Positions 52,582 through 60,988 of a DNA stretch of 64,000 nucleotides are shown piece by piece (the stretch's first letter is position 1; the number at the start of each line of letters is the position of its first letter). Source of the DNA: JAGWAJ01 sp026707615 (GTDB lineage: Bacteria; Acidobacteriota; Vicinamibacteria; Vicinamibacterales; UBA8438); assembly GCA_965207595.1 (NCBI GenBank), contig CBDBMW010000012.1, positions 124,001-188,000 of the forward strand, given 5' to 3'. The notes under the pieces were generated by a model that searched no databases, was not told where the DNA came from, and saw nothing but the letters and a program-made list of their open reading frames with translations. The position numbers and the translations under genes are program-made.

Positions 52582-53133
52582 TCAGGGCGCGCCCCCGGCC
52601 TGCAGGATCCGATCGAGGGCCAGCACCCGCCGCACCGCGCCGTTCACGGCGCGATTCGTGAGCGTCGCGCCGGCGATGGGCCGGATGGCGCGCTGGATCG
52701 CGAGGTCGTCGTCGAGCGGCCGGCGATCGTACTGCCGCAGCCACGGCTCGGGCGCGACGTACTCCGGCGGCTCGAGAAACGCGGTGACGTCGATACGGCG
52801 GACCCGCCCGTCCGGCTCGAGCGAGATCAGGAGGCTCTCGCGCTTCGTGCGCACGACGTGGGTGTCGACGTAGGCCCGCCCGACGACGGCGCCGCCACGG
52901 CGCGCCACGTAGCGCGCGTAGATGCGGCCCGGAACGTCCTGGCGCGAGAGGTCGGCCACGGCCCGGACCTGGGCTCGCGTCAGATAGACCCGATCCGCGG
53001 CGACATCGGCACCGGGGAAGACGGCGGCCAGGGCCTCCTCCCTCGAGATGCCGGGCTGACCGCTCGCCGCGGCGGCGGTCACCACGAGGAGCCCGGCGGC
53101 CAGAAGACGAGCCGCGGGCCGGCGGGGGTCCAC
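52582..53133 (-). CDS. Exported FMN-binding domain protein
   Basis: A periplasmic or membrane-anchored flavoprotein of about 183 aa. Starting at GTG 53133 gives a signal peptide (RRPAARLLAAGLLVVTAAAA); the frame is open up to 53256. The flavin motif near the C-terminus is IAGATLTNRAVNGAV, whose Thr is the usual covalent FMN attachment site in RnfG/NqrC-like domains. The mature protein has an acidic helix and a beta-rich FMN fold. It lies between the porin and the cytochrome b-like gene and probably passes electrons to or from the latter. Confidence 0.8.
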   Translation of the reverse strand: MDPRRPAARLLAAGLLVVTAAAASGQPGISREEALAAVFPGADVAADRVYLTRAQVRAVADLSRQDVPGRIYARYVARRGGAVVGRAYVDTHVVRTKRESLLISLEPDGRVRRIDVTAFLEPPEYVAPEPWLRQYDRRPLDDDLAIQRAIRPIAGATLTNRAVNGAVRRVLALDRILQAGGAP

Positions 53134-53215
53134 CGGCCGGCCCGCGGCCACCTGGAGCCGTCGCGGGTGGTACCGAACGGGGTGCGTTTCGCCCGGCACC
53201 GCGGCCCCGGGCGGA

Positions 53216-54595
53216 TCAGAATGCGTAGCCAATGTTGACGTTGAACTGGTTGACACCGCTGTCGACGGGGTTGTTCACCCACATGTGATCGACCTTGATG
53301 ACGATGCCCGGAGTCGGCTTCAGCTCGAGCCCGAAGGTCGTGTACGTGTTGTCCTTCGACGGGTTCCGCGTGAAGCCGGCCGCGAGCGCCGCGTGCGTGT
53401 CGACCTTCTCGTAGCGGATGTAGGGAGTGAACGCCACGTCCCCGGTCGAGGCCACCTGCGACAGCAGATCGTAGCCGACCTGCAGGTAGCCGCCCTGCAT
53501 CTTCTCGGCGACCCCGCTCGAGCCGGTCAGACCGAGCACCTCGTTCAACTGCGCGGTGTCGTCGAGCGTGGCCTGTGCGAAGAGCCCGCGGACGTCGAAG
53601 CCGCGAGCCTGCACCTGCGCGTGCACGTCGAAGATGCTCGTCCGGACGCCGTAGTTCCTGTCCTCGACGACGATGTCGCCCTGACCGGATCCGCCCGTGT
53701 AGAAGCTGGCCCCGAAGAACATGCCCGGGGTCGGCGTGAAGTCGACCCGGCCGGTGACCGCGAAGTCGTTCGCCTTGGCCTTGCCGCCCTTCTGGCGGCC
53801 GCCGCGCACTCCGCTCGACGAGAACGCGGAGCCGTTGAGGCCGTTGACCGTGTAGAGCCGGAAGGCGACCTTGTCGAACGCCCCGTAGATGCCGCCCCCG
53901 TTCTCCCGCCACGTGCTCGGGATGATGCTCTTCTCGGTCACCGGCCTCTCGGCTCCGATGAAGACGGTCGGCTCGTGGAACTCGTTGACCAGCCCCATCG
54001 GGACCAGCAGCATCCCGGCCCGCAGGCCGAGGTTCTCGGTCGCGAGGAAGTCGACGTAGGCGAACTCCACGAAGATCTCCTTCGCGTGCTCGACCTCGAT
54101 CTCGGAGTTGAAGAGGAAGCGGTCGTTGAACCGGTAGCCGGCGTAGAGAATCGCCCGCAGGAAGTCGAACTGGTCGGTCTTGCTGGAAGCGTAGTTCTCA
54201 TACAGCATCTCGCCGTAGCCGGCGATCGAGACCCCCGAGTCGATCGCGTAGGTCGCCGCCGCGGACGGCGCGAGGCCGAGGGCGCGGGCCTGATCGATGG
54301 TCACCTCGCGGTCGGACTCGCCGCTCCGCAGACGCTCGAGCTCCTCGGCGAGAATCTCGACGCGGCGCTCGAGCTCGGCAACATCGATTGGGTCGTCCTG
54401 CCCCTCGCCCGCTGCCGCCTGCTCGGTCTCCCCGTCCTCGGGCGTCGCCGGCTCCCCGGCCACGACACCGGGCGACGGCTCGCCGGGCTCGGCGCCGTCC
54501 CCCGCGTTCGGCCCGCCCTGCGCCAGGGCCGCGCCCGACAGGGCCAGGCACGAGATCGACACGACGGCCAGGAAACTCCAACGTAGCACTGACAT
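53216..54595 (-). CDS. Outer-membrane porin, OprO/OprP-like
   Basis: A beta-barrel channel of 459 aa. It has a signal peptide (about 1-25, ending SGAALAQ), an acidic linker, a coiled-coil-like segment (about 75-95, ELERRVEILAEELERLRSG), and a beta-barrel made of alternating short strands that ends in the terminal aromatic YAF expected for BAM substrates. The barrel resembles the phosphate-selective porin group; the substrate is unknown. ATG 54595 with GGAGGAG upstream is chosen; the frame extends further upstream without support. First gene of the porin-FMN-cytochrome set. Confidence 0.85.
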   Translation of the reverse strand: MSVLRWSFLAVVSISCLALSGAALAQGGPNAGDGAEPGEPSPGVVAGEPATPEDGETEQAAAGEGQDDPIDVAELERRVEILAEELERLRSGESDREVTIDQARALGLAPSAAATYAIDSGVSIAGYGEMLYENYASSKTDQFDFLRAILYAGYRFNDRFLFNSEIEVEHAKEIFVEFAYVDFLATENLGLRAGMLLVPMGLVNEFHEPTVFIGAERPVTEKSIIPSTWRENGGGIYGAFDKVAFRLYTVNGLNGSAFSSSGVRGGRQKGGKAKANDFAVTGRVDFTPTPGMFFGASFYTGGSGQGDIVVEDRNYGVRTSIFDVHAQVQARGFDVRGLFAQATLDDTAQLNEVLGLTGSSGVAEKMQGGYLQVGYDLLSQVASTGDVAFTPYIRYEKVDTHAALAAGFTRNPSKDNTYTTFGLELKPTPGIVIKVDHMWVNNPVDSGVNQFNVNIGYAF

Positions 54596-54919
54596 CGCAC
54601 TCCTCCATCTCGACGCGGTTGCGCCGTGCGATGCCAGACCCCTAGAATGGGGCGTCTGGGCGCCGCACCCGTGCAACCTCAGCCAGGGAAATCGCGGGCG
54701 AGCGTTCAGCTGGCCCGCCTGGTGTGACCGCACCGGGCGGGCCCTCTACTCTCAGGCACTTCGAGGCGGGTCCCCGCTAGCTTCGAGCGTCCCGCATCGA
54801 GCCGATCCCAGTCGAAGTGAGATTCGGTCTCACTTCGACTGGGGGACTATAACCCGACCAATCCGGTCGGTCAAGGAAACTGAGACGCAATCTCACGGGG
54901 CTCCCTTCCCCAGGACCGA
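54596..54919. promoter_or_regulatory. Divergent intergenic region with strong inverted repeats
   Basis: 324 bp between the porin (minus) and the transporter (plus). Three inverted repeats: 54633-54661 (CCAGAC...GTCTGG, centred on TAGAAT), 54712-54743 (GGCCCGCC...GGCGGGCC), and a perfect 16-bp pair at 54807-54843 (CCCAGTCGAAGTGAGA with a TTCGG loop). TATAAC at 54848-54853 and a CCGACC/GGTCGG palindrome follow, probably the promoter/operator of the transporter gene. Confidence 0.65.
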
Positions 54920-56236
54920 GTGACGACGACGCTCCTTTCCTACCGCAGCATCCTCGCCTTCTGGCTCCCGCTCGCCGGCACCTGGCTGATGATGGCGGCC
55001 GAGGGCCCGTACCTCGCGGCCATCATCGCGCGTCTGCCGGAGCCCACGGCCAACCTCGCCGCGTTCGGCGTGGCCTTCGCCTTCGCCATCATCATCGAGT
55101 CGCCGGTCTTCATGCTGATGAGCGCGTCGACGGCGCTCGTCGAGGACGAGCCGAGCTACCGGGCCCTCCGGCGCTTCGCGTACCGGCTCGCGGCGCTCGT
55201 CACCGCGGTGCAGGTCGTGCTGCTGCTGCCGCCGGTGTTCGACGCCGTCGCGGGCCTGCTGCGTCTTCCGGCCGACGTGGCGCACCTGACGCACGGCGCT
55301 CTCGTGCTCCTGCTGCCCTGGCCCGGCGCCATCGCCTATCGCCGGTTCCGGCAGGGGATCCTGATCCGGCACGGCCAGACCCGCCGCGTCGCGACGGGGA
55401 CCGTGATCCGCCTCGCCGCCATGTCCGTGACGGCGTTCGCCGCGTTCCGGGGTGCGAGCCTCCCGGGCGTTCACGTCGGCGCGCTTGCGCTCTCTGCCGG
55501 AGTGCTCACCGAAGCGGTGGCCAGCCGCCTGATGACGCGAGGGCTGGTCACCGCGCTCCGGGGCCGGACGCGGCCGGCGGACGAGATGGACGCGCTGCGC
55601 CCGGCGGCGCTGGCGCGCTTCTACGCCCCCCTGGGGCTCACGACCTTCGTCGCCCTCTCCGCCCAGCCGATCGTCACGTTCTTCATGGGACAGGCGCGGT
55701 TCCCCATCGAGTCGCTCGCCGTGCTGCCCGTGATCCACGGGCTGACGTTCGTCTTCCGCGCCCTCGGCCTGTCGTTCCTCGAGGTGGTCATCACGCTGCT
55801 CGGCCGCCGGCGCGAGCACTTCGCCGAGCTGCGCGACTTCGCCTTCCTGCTCGCGCTGGCCGCGACGGGAGGCCTCATGGCGATCGCCTTCACGCCCCTG
55901 GCCGAGTTCTGGTTCCACACCGTGTCGGGGCTCGACCTCGCGCTGACCCGCTTCGCGCTGCTGCCGGTCCGCATCCTCTCCGTGTTCCCGGCCCTGTCCG
56001 TCGTGCTGCACGTCCAGCGGGGCCTGCTGGTGCACGCCCGCCGGACGCGCCCGACCACCACGGCCACCGTGCTCGAGGTCCTTGCCGTCAGCGGCGTGCT
56101 GGCCGCCGCCATCCATGCGCTCGACTTCCCCGGGGCGGTCGCGGCGGCGACGGCCATACTGGCCGGGCGGCTCGTCGGCGTGGCCTGGCTGGTGCCGCCG
56201 TGCCTGCGGCTGCTGCGATCGGAGCCGACGCAGTGA
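54920..56236 (+). CDS. MATE/ANK-like multispanning transporter
   Basis: A 438-aa integral membrane protein with about 12 hydrophobic segments. The opening FWLPLAGTWLMMAAEGP and the IIESPVFMLMSASTALV segment are typical of a bacterial group related to the MOP (MATE/flippase) superfamily and to ANK-type proteins. Substrate unknown; lipid-linked sugars, drugs or small anions are possible. The start is GTG with AGGA upstream. It is controlled by a palindrome-rich region. Confidence 0.7.
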   Translation: MTTTLLSYRSILAFWLPLAGTWLMMAAEGPYLAAIIARLPEPTANLAAFGVAFAFAIIIESPVFMLMSASTALVEDEPSYRALRRFAYRLAALVTAVQVVLLLPPVFDAVAGLLRLPADVAHLTHGALVLLLPWPGAIAYRRFRQGILIRHGQTRRVATGTVIRLAAMSVTAFAAFRGASLPGVHVGALALSAGVLTEAVASRLMTRGLVTALRGRTRPADEMDALRPAALARFYAPLGLTTFVALSAQPIVTFFMGQARFPIESLAVLPVIHGLTFVFRALGLSFLEVVITLLGRRREHFAELRDFAFLLALAATGGLMAIAFTPLAEFWFHTVSGLDLALTRFALLPVRILSVFPALSVVLHVQRGLLVHARRTRPTTTATVLEVLAVSGVLAAAIHALDFPGAVAAATAILAGRLVGVAWLVPPCLRLLRSEPTQ

Positions 56237-56282
56237 GGGTGCCGGGGCCGGCGACGCGCCTCGGGCGGCGCGGGCCGGGATC

Positions 56283-56288
56283 TATAAT
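56283..56288 (+). promoter_or_regulatory. TATAAT before the VOC gene
   Basis: A perfect TATAAT 40 bp before the ATG; no good -35. The gap contains the SD GGAGGGAAGG. Confidence 0.4.
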
Positions 56289-56328
56289 CGGCGCACGATT
56301 CGGTAGCAGACTGGAGGGAAGGCAACCG

Positions 56329-57108
56329 ATGACCCGCAAGCTCCTCGTCCTCGTCGCGCTGGCCGCCTGGGTCGCCGGCGCTCCGGCCATCGCCGGTGCC
56401 GCGGACTACCACCACATCCACCTGGTCGCGACGTCCGCCGCCGAGGCCAAGGCGTGGTACATGACCCACATGGGGTGCACCGACTACGGCCGCCACAACG
56501 CGTGCGCCGCCGGCGACACCCTGATCATCTTCTTCGAGCGCGAGCCGACCGGGCCCAGCGTCGGCAGCGGCGTCGATCACATCGGGTTCTCGTTCCCGGA
56601 CCTGGCCGCGAAGATGGCCTCGTACGAGGCGGCGGGCGTCAGGATCCTCGAGCCGATGCGCGAGATCGACGGCCTGTTCAAGCTGGCGTTCGTCGAGGAT
56701 CCGTGGGGCACGAAGATCGAGGTGGTCGAGGACGCCGAGTGGCTCGGCTTCCACCACCTGCACCTGCGCTCGACGGACCGGACCGCCGCGCTCGACTGGT
56801 ACGAGAACATCTTCGGGGGCGAGCGCGACAGCCTCAAGGGCCGCATCGCCGGCCTCCGTTACGGCACGGTCTGGCTGCTCATCTCGCAGCACGAGGGGGA
56901 GCTGGCGCCCACCGACGGCCGCGCCTTCGACCACCTGGGCTGGCAGTTCCCCGACCTGCGCGCGGCGGCCGAGGAGATCAGGGGCAAGGGCGTCGAGTTC
57001 ACGATGGAGCCGCGCCCCTTCACCAACCCGCTCGGGGAGGACATGCTGATCTCGTTCGTCGTCGGCCCCGACGGCGTCCGCATCGAGATCGTGCAACCCC
57101 GCGCGTAG
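56329..57108 (+). CDS. Exported protein with two VOC (glyoxalase/dioxygenase) domains
   Basis: A 259-aa protein with a signal peptide (about 1-24, ending AIAGAA), so it acts in the periplasm. Two VOC units follow: about 26-130 (YHHIHLVATSAAEAKAWYM, HIGFSFPDL) and 138-259 (FHHLHLRSTDRTAALDWYE, HLGWQFPDL, ending IEIVQPRA). His/Glu positions suitable for metal binding are visible in both. VOC enzymes include glyoxalases, ring-cleaving dioxygenases and antibiotic-resistance proteins; the substrate is not predictable. Most VOC proteins are cytosolic, so export is noteworthy. Confidence 0.82.
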   Translation: MTRKLLVLVALAAWVAGAPAIAGAADYHHIHLVATSAAEAKAWYMTHMGCTDYGRHNACAAGDTLIIFFEREPTGPSVGSGVDHIGFSFPDLAAKMASYEAAGVRILEPMREIDGLFKLAFVEDPWGTKIEVVEDAEWLGFHHLHLRSTDRTAALDWYENIFGGERDSLKGRIAGLRYGTVWLLISQHEGELAPTDGRAFDHLGWQFPDLRAAAEEIRGKGVEFTMEPRPFTNPLGEDMLISFVVGPDGVRIEIVQPRA

Positions 57109-57218
57109 GCAGGGTGCGGCGCCCCGGTGACGAGGATCCCCCGGGTGCCGACGTGCGCGGCTCATCCGTGGTAGAACAGATGCGTCACCCCGATCCTCCG
57201 CCCACGCAAGGAGCAGCC

Positions 57219-58229
57219 ATGCGCATCCAGTCCCCGACCGCCGACCGGAATCCGTCTCGCCGCCGTTTTCTCGAGAGCGCCGGCCTCGCCGGCGGGGCCG
57301 CCCTGGCAGGGGCCGCGGTCCCCGGCGGCGCTGCGGCCGCCGGCCGCGCGGTCGCGACCCAGGCGACGGAGTCCGACAGCCCCGGAGCGCGCTTCCGGCG
57401 GCTGCTCGGCGGCGACACGCCGCCGCGCTGCATCAACTGCGGCGACGTCGCCACGGCCCGACTGGCCGAGATGCACGGATTCGAGATCGTCATGACGGGG
57501 GGCAGCGCCCTGTCGCTCAGCAAGTACGGGGTCGGCGACTTCGGCGTGATCACGATGGACGACCTCGTCGAGTTCTGCGGGCGCACGGCCGACCGCATCG
57601 ACGTCCCGATCATCGCCGACGCGGACGACGGCGGGGGGAATCCGCTGAACGTCTACCGCACGGTGCAGCGGATGGAGAAGGCGGGCGCCGCGTGCATCAT
57701 GATCGAGGACCTCTACGGCGCCAAGCACCTCGCCGGCTACGACGAGGGCAAGATCCTGGGCCGCGAGGCGATGGTCGACAAGGTGCGGGCGGCGGTCGAC
57801 GCGCGCCGCGACGAAGACCTGGTGCTGCTGGTGCGCAGCGACGTCGTGGCCGACGGCGGGCCTCTCGAGGACGCCCTGGAGCGCGTGACGGCCTACGCCG
57901 CGGCGGGCGGCGACCTCATCTTCGTGCCCGGCATTCCGCTCGATCAGTGCCGGCGGGCCGTGGAGATGGCGGGCCGCCCGATACTGACCGGCGCCCCCTC
58001 GCTCGCCGCGGCCCGCGACGCCGGCGTGGGCGTCCTGTTCATCGGCGCGATGGGCGCGATTGCGGCGGGGGCCGTGGACCGGGCGATGGCCGAGCTGGTG
58101 CGCGACGGCGAGCTCGGCGAGACCGCCGCGCTGTCGCTCCCGGGCGCGCGGCGCCTGGAGCTCATCGGCAACGAGGCGGCCGCCGACCGTGCCCGCCGCT
58201 TCAACGCGCTCCGGGAGGACGGCCAGTAG
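57219..58229 (+). CDS. Tat-exported PEP mutase/isocitrate lyase-family protein
   Basis: A 336-aa protein. The N-terminus has a twin-arginine signal (PSRRRFLESAGLAGGAALAG, about 12-31), so it is folded before export. The mature part is a PEPM/ICL TIM barrel with MTGGSALSL, DADDGGG (substrate/Mg site), and MIEDLYGAKHLAGY. The family cleaves or forms C-C or C-P bonds of 2-oxo acids; the reaction here is unknown. ATG is backed by AAGGAGC. It is 110 bp after the exported VOC gene and 30 bp before a membrane-protein gene. Confidence 0.85.
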   Translation: MRIQSPTADRNPSRRRFLESAGLAGGAALAGAAVPGGAAAAGRAVATQATESDSPGARFRRLLGGDTPPRCINCGDVATARLAEMHGFEIVMTGGSALSLSKYGVGDFGVITMDDLVEFCGRTADRIDVPIIADADDGGGNPLNVYRTVQRMEKAGAACIMIEDLYGAKHLAGYDEGKILGREAMVDKVRAAVDARRDEDLVLLVRSDVVADGGPLEDALERVTAYAAAGGDLIFVPGIPLDQCRRAVEMAGRPILTGAPSLAAARDAGVGVLFIGAMGAIAAGAVDRAMAELVRDGELGETAALSLPGARRLELIGNEAAADRARRFNALREDGQ

Positions 58230-58259
58230 GGCGCGGCGCAGACTCCCAGGGAGGTACTC

Positions 58260-58808
58260 ATGGTCTCGGTCCCGTCGCTCTGGCTGCCGATCCTGCTCTC
58301 CGGGGTGCTGGTCTTCCTCGCCAGCTCGCTCTTCCACATGCTGCTGAAGTACCACCGGAGCGACGCCGGACCGCTTCCCGACGAGGACAAGGTCGCCGAC
58401 GCCCTGCGTCCGCTCCGCATCCCACCCGGCGACTATTCCCTGCCCTACGGCGCGGGGCCGGGCTCGCCGGAGCTGATCGAGAAGTTCAAGCAGGGTCCGG
58501 TCGCCATCCTCACGGTGATGCCCAACGGGCTGCCCGCGCTCGGCGTCAACCTGGCGCGATGGTTCGGGTACTCGCTCCTCGTCGGCGCGGTCGCCGCCTA
58601 CGTGGCCGGGCTCACCCTGGGACCGGGGGCGGAGTACTCGCTCGTCTTCCGCGTCGTCGGCACGGTGGCCTTCGCCGGCTACTCGCTGGCCATCCTGCAG
58701 TCGAGCATCTGGTGGTCGCGGAGCTGGAGCTTCACCCTCAAGACGATGGCCGACGGAGTCGTCTACGCGCTCCTCACCGCCGGCACGTTCGGCTGGCTCT
58801 GGCCGTAG
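58260..58808 (+). CDS. Membrane protein of unknown function
   Basis: A 182-aa protein with an N-terminal helix (about 6-28), a soluble loop (about 30-95) and three more helices (about 103-122, 128-148 and 158-180). The loop has a Pro-rich LRIPPGDYSLPYG segment. No family assigned. A strong SD (AGGGAGGT) precedes the ATG, and it is 30 bp after the Tat-exported protein, suggesting co-expression. Confidence 0.75.
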   Translation: MVSVPSLWLPILLSGVLVFLASSLFHMLLKYHRSDAGPLPDEDKVADALRPLRIPPGDYSLPYGAGPGSPELIEKFKQGPVAILTVMPNGLPALGVNLARWFGYSLLVGAVAAYVAGLTLGPGAEYSLVFRVVGTVAFAGYSLAILQSSIWWSRSWSFTLKTMADGVVYALLTAGTFGWLWP

Positions 58809-58812
58809 CTGG

Positions 58813-58829
58813 CGCACCCTGCGGGTGCG
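58813..58829. terminator. Small hairpin between convergent genes
   Basis: CGCACCC-TGC-GGGTGCG, a perfect 7-bp stem, followed by a second hairpin GCACG-GAGTT-CGTGC at 58846-58860. It lies between the membrane-protein gene and proC, with no T tract. It resembles the GGGAGT-linked hairpins after the RSH gene. Confidence 0.5.
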
Positions 58830-58869
58830 TCGGGAATCTGCGCGGGCACGGAGTTCGTGCGTCGCCCGT

Positions 58870-59745
58870 CTACGGCGCAGACTCCCGTGGCTTCGTCCCG
58901 GTCGCCGCGCGCCGCGTGCTCATCTCGCCCAGGGCCACGCTGCGCTGGAATGCCGCGAGCACGGCCTTCGACATGACCGTCCGGAAGCTCCCCTTCTCGA
59001 GCTGGTAGAGGGCGTCGGCGCTCGTCCCGCCGGGCGAGGTCACGCGGTTGCGGAGCTCCGCCGGATGGACGGGTTGCTGCTCGGCGTAGATCGCCGCGCC
59101 GCGGATGGTCTGCACCACCAGCCCGCGCGCGTCGCTGCGCGAGAAGCCGAGATGCACGGCGGCGTCGATCAGCGCCTCCATCATCAGGAACACGTAGGCC
59201 GGCCCCGATCCGCTGATGGCGGTGGCCATGTCGAGGAACCGCTCGTCGTCGACGAACAGGTGCCGTCCGAGGGCCCCGACGATGGCTCCCGCCTGCCGGC
59301 GCTGGGCCTCGGAGACCTCCGGGGTCGCGGTCCAGACGGTCATCCCCTCGCCGACCTGGGCCGGCGTGTTGGGCATCGTGCGAACGATGGCCGCGTGCCG
59401 CAGGCCGGCCCCGATCGACGCGATCGTGGCGCCGGCGACGATCGACACCGCCAGCGAGCCGGGCCGCAGGCAACCCTGAAGCTCCTCGAGCACCGCGGGC
59501 AGCACCTGCGGCTTGACGGACAGCACGACCACGTCCGCGTCCCGCGCCGCTTCGCCGTTGTCGAGGGTGGTGCGGACGCCGAGCTGCTCCCGGACCGCGG
59601 CCAGGCGCTCCGCGTGCCGGTCGCTCGCGGTGATGCGGTCCGCCTCCACGTCGTGCCGCGCCAGCAGGCCTCCGATCATCGCCGTGCCCATGGCGCCGGC
59701 GCCGACGAAGGCCAGATTCACGTCGTTCAACAGGCTCGTCGCCAC
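58870..59745 (-). CDS. proC: Pyrroline-5-carboxylate reductase
   Basis: Last step of proline synthesis; reduces P5C with NADPH. The 291-aa product has the Rossmann motif VGAGAMGTAMIGGLL (about 12-26), SVKPQ, and the catalytic region SGSGPAYVFLMMEAL (about 170-184) with GGTSADAL near the end. GTG 59745 is chosen because GGGAG lies 4 nt upstream; TTG 59730 and GTG 59721 are nearer the conserved part. It ends toward the convergent membrane-protein gene. Confidence 0.94.
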   Translation of the reverse strand: MATSLLNDVNLAFVGAGAMGTAMIGGLLARHDVEADRITASDRHAERLAAVREQLGVRTTLDNGEAARDADVVVLSVKPQVLPAVLEELQGCLRPGSLAVSIVAGATIASIGAGLRHAAIVRTMPNTPAQVGEGMTVWTATPEVSEAQRRQAGAIVGALGRHLFVDDERFLDMATAISGSGPAYVFLMMEALIDAAVHLGFSRSDARGLVVQTIRGAAIYAEQQPVHPAELRNRVTSPGGTSADALYQLEKGSFRTVMSKAVLAAFQRSVALGEMSTRRAATGTKPRESAP

Positions 59746-59787
59746 GCTGCTCCCATCCGCGCGCCCGAGAACCGCTCCGCGCTTCGG

Positions 59788-59793
59788 TATTCT
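59788..59793 (+). promoter_or_regulatory. -10 box, possible leaderless start
   Basis: TATTCT, 10 nt before the ATG at 59804 (1 nt before the ATG at 59795). No SD is available, favouring ATG 59804 and a leaderless transcript. Confidence 0.4.
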
Positions 59794-59794
59794 A

Positions 59795-60988
59795 ATGGGC
59801 GCCATGGACCCCCTCGCCCACACGCTCGTCGGGGCGGCGCTCGCCGAGACCCGCCTCGGCTCCCTGGGCCGCACGACGCTTGCGGGGCCCGCCCTCATCC
59901 TCGGCGCCAACGCCCCGGACATCGACGCGGTCACCATGTTCCTGGGCCGGGACGTGTCGCTCGGCTTCCGGCGCGGCTGGACCCACGGGGCGCTCGCGAT
60001 GGTGGTCCTGCCCCTCGTGCTGACCGGGCTCCTCCTGCTGGCGGACCGGGCGGTCGCGGCCTGGCGCGGGCGCGAGCCGCGGGCGCGGGCCGGGCCGCTC
60101 CTGGCCCTCAGCACGCTCGCGGTGCTGTCGCACCCGGCCCTCGACTGGCTGAACACCTACGGCGTGCGCTTCCTGATGCCGTTCGACGGCACCTGGTACT
60201 ACGGCGACGCGCTGTTCATCGTCGACCCGTGGGTCTGGCTGCTCGCGGCGACGCCGGTGGTGCTGGCGCACAGCGCCTCGCGTGTCAGCGCGGCCGGCTG
60301 GATCGTGCTCGGGATCGCCGCCACGTCGCTCATCACCGGCTTCGAGGGCGCCCCGGCCCCCGCGCGGCTGCTGTGGTGCGCCGGCGTGGCGGCCATCGTG
60401 TGGCTCCGCTTCAGCGGACGCTGGGGGCGGCACCTGCCGCGGGTCGCAACCGCCTGCGCCGCCGTGCTGGTCGCCTACGCGGCGGTGATGGCGGCGGCCT
60501 CCGCCGCCGCGGAGCGGCAGGTCGAGGCCCTGCTCCGCGCGCGCGCCCCGTCCGGGGAGGCCGGGCCCTCCGCCCCGCTCGAGGTGCTGGCGAGTCCCGC
60601 TCCCGCCAATCCCTGGCGGCGGGACATCATCGTGGCCGATGGGGAGCACTACCACTTCCTCGAGCTCGACTGGCTCGCCGATCCGCCGCTCCGCGCGGTC
60701 GGCGGATCGATCCCGCGGGGCAAGCGCGACCCGGTGGTCGAGGCGGCCCTCACCGCGCCGCACGTCCGGGGCCTCGCCACGTGGATGCGCCTGCCCGCCT
60801 TCGACGTCGAAGTAACCGGGGACGGCTACCGGGTGTCCATTTCCGACGTCCGCTACGCCCGCCGCCCCGGGGGCGGCTTCGGCGCCACGGTCGTCGAGCT
60901 CGACCGCGACCTGCGGGTGCGGGGGCCGGACGCCCGGCCGCGCCGCGCGGACGCTCGTCGGGCGGCACCGCAGACCGGAGGTGACTGA
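59795..60988 (+). CDS. YdjM-like membrane-bound metal-dependent hydrolase family protein
   Basis: About 397 aa. It opens MDPLAHTLVGAALAETRLG, typical of the family, with further motifs LGANAPDIDAV, RGWTHGALAM and LSHPALDWLNTYG; the Asp/His residues suggest a metal site at the membrane face. About five membrane segments lie in the first 240 residues, and the C-terminal part (about 240-397) is soluble. The true function of the family is unclear. ATG 59804 is an alternative start. It overlaps the next gene by one base (TGATG). Confidence 0.8.
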   Translation: MGAMDPLAHTLVGAALAETRLGSLGRTTLAGPALILGANAPDIDAVTMFLGRDVSLGFRRGWTHGALAMVVLPLVLTGLLLLADRAVAAWRGREPRARAGPLLALSTLAVLSHPALDWLNTYGVRFLMPFDGTWYYGDALFIVDPWVWLLAATPVVLAHSASRVSAAGWIVLGIAATSLITGFEGAPAPARLLWCAGVAAIVWLRFSGRWGRHLPRVATACAAVLVAYAAVMAAASAAAERQVEALLRARAPSGEAGPSAPLEVLASPAPANPWRRDIIVADGEHYHFLELDWLADPPLRAVGGSIPRGKRDPVVEAALTAPHVRGLATWMRLPAFDVEVTGDGYRVSISDVRYARRPGGGFGATVVELDRDLRVRGPDARPRRADARRAAPQTGGD

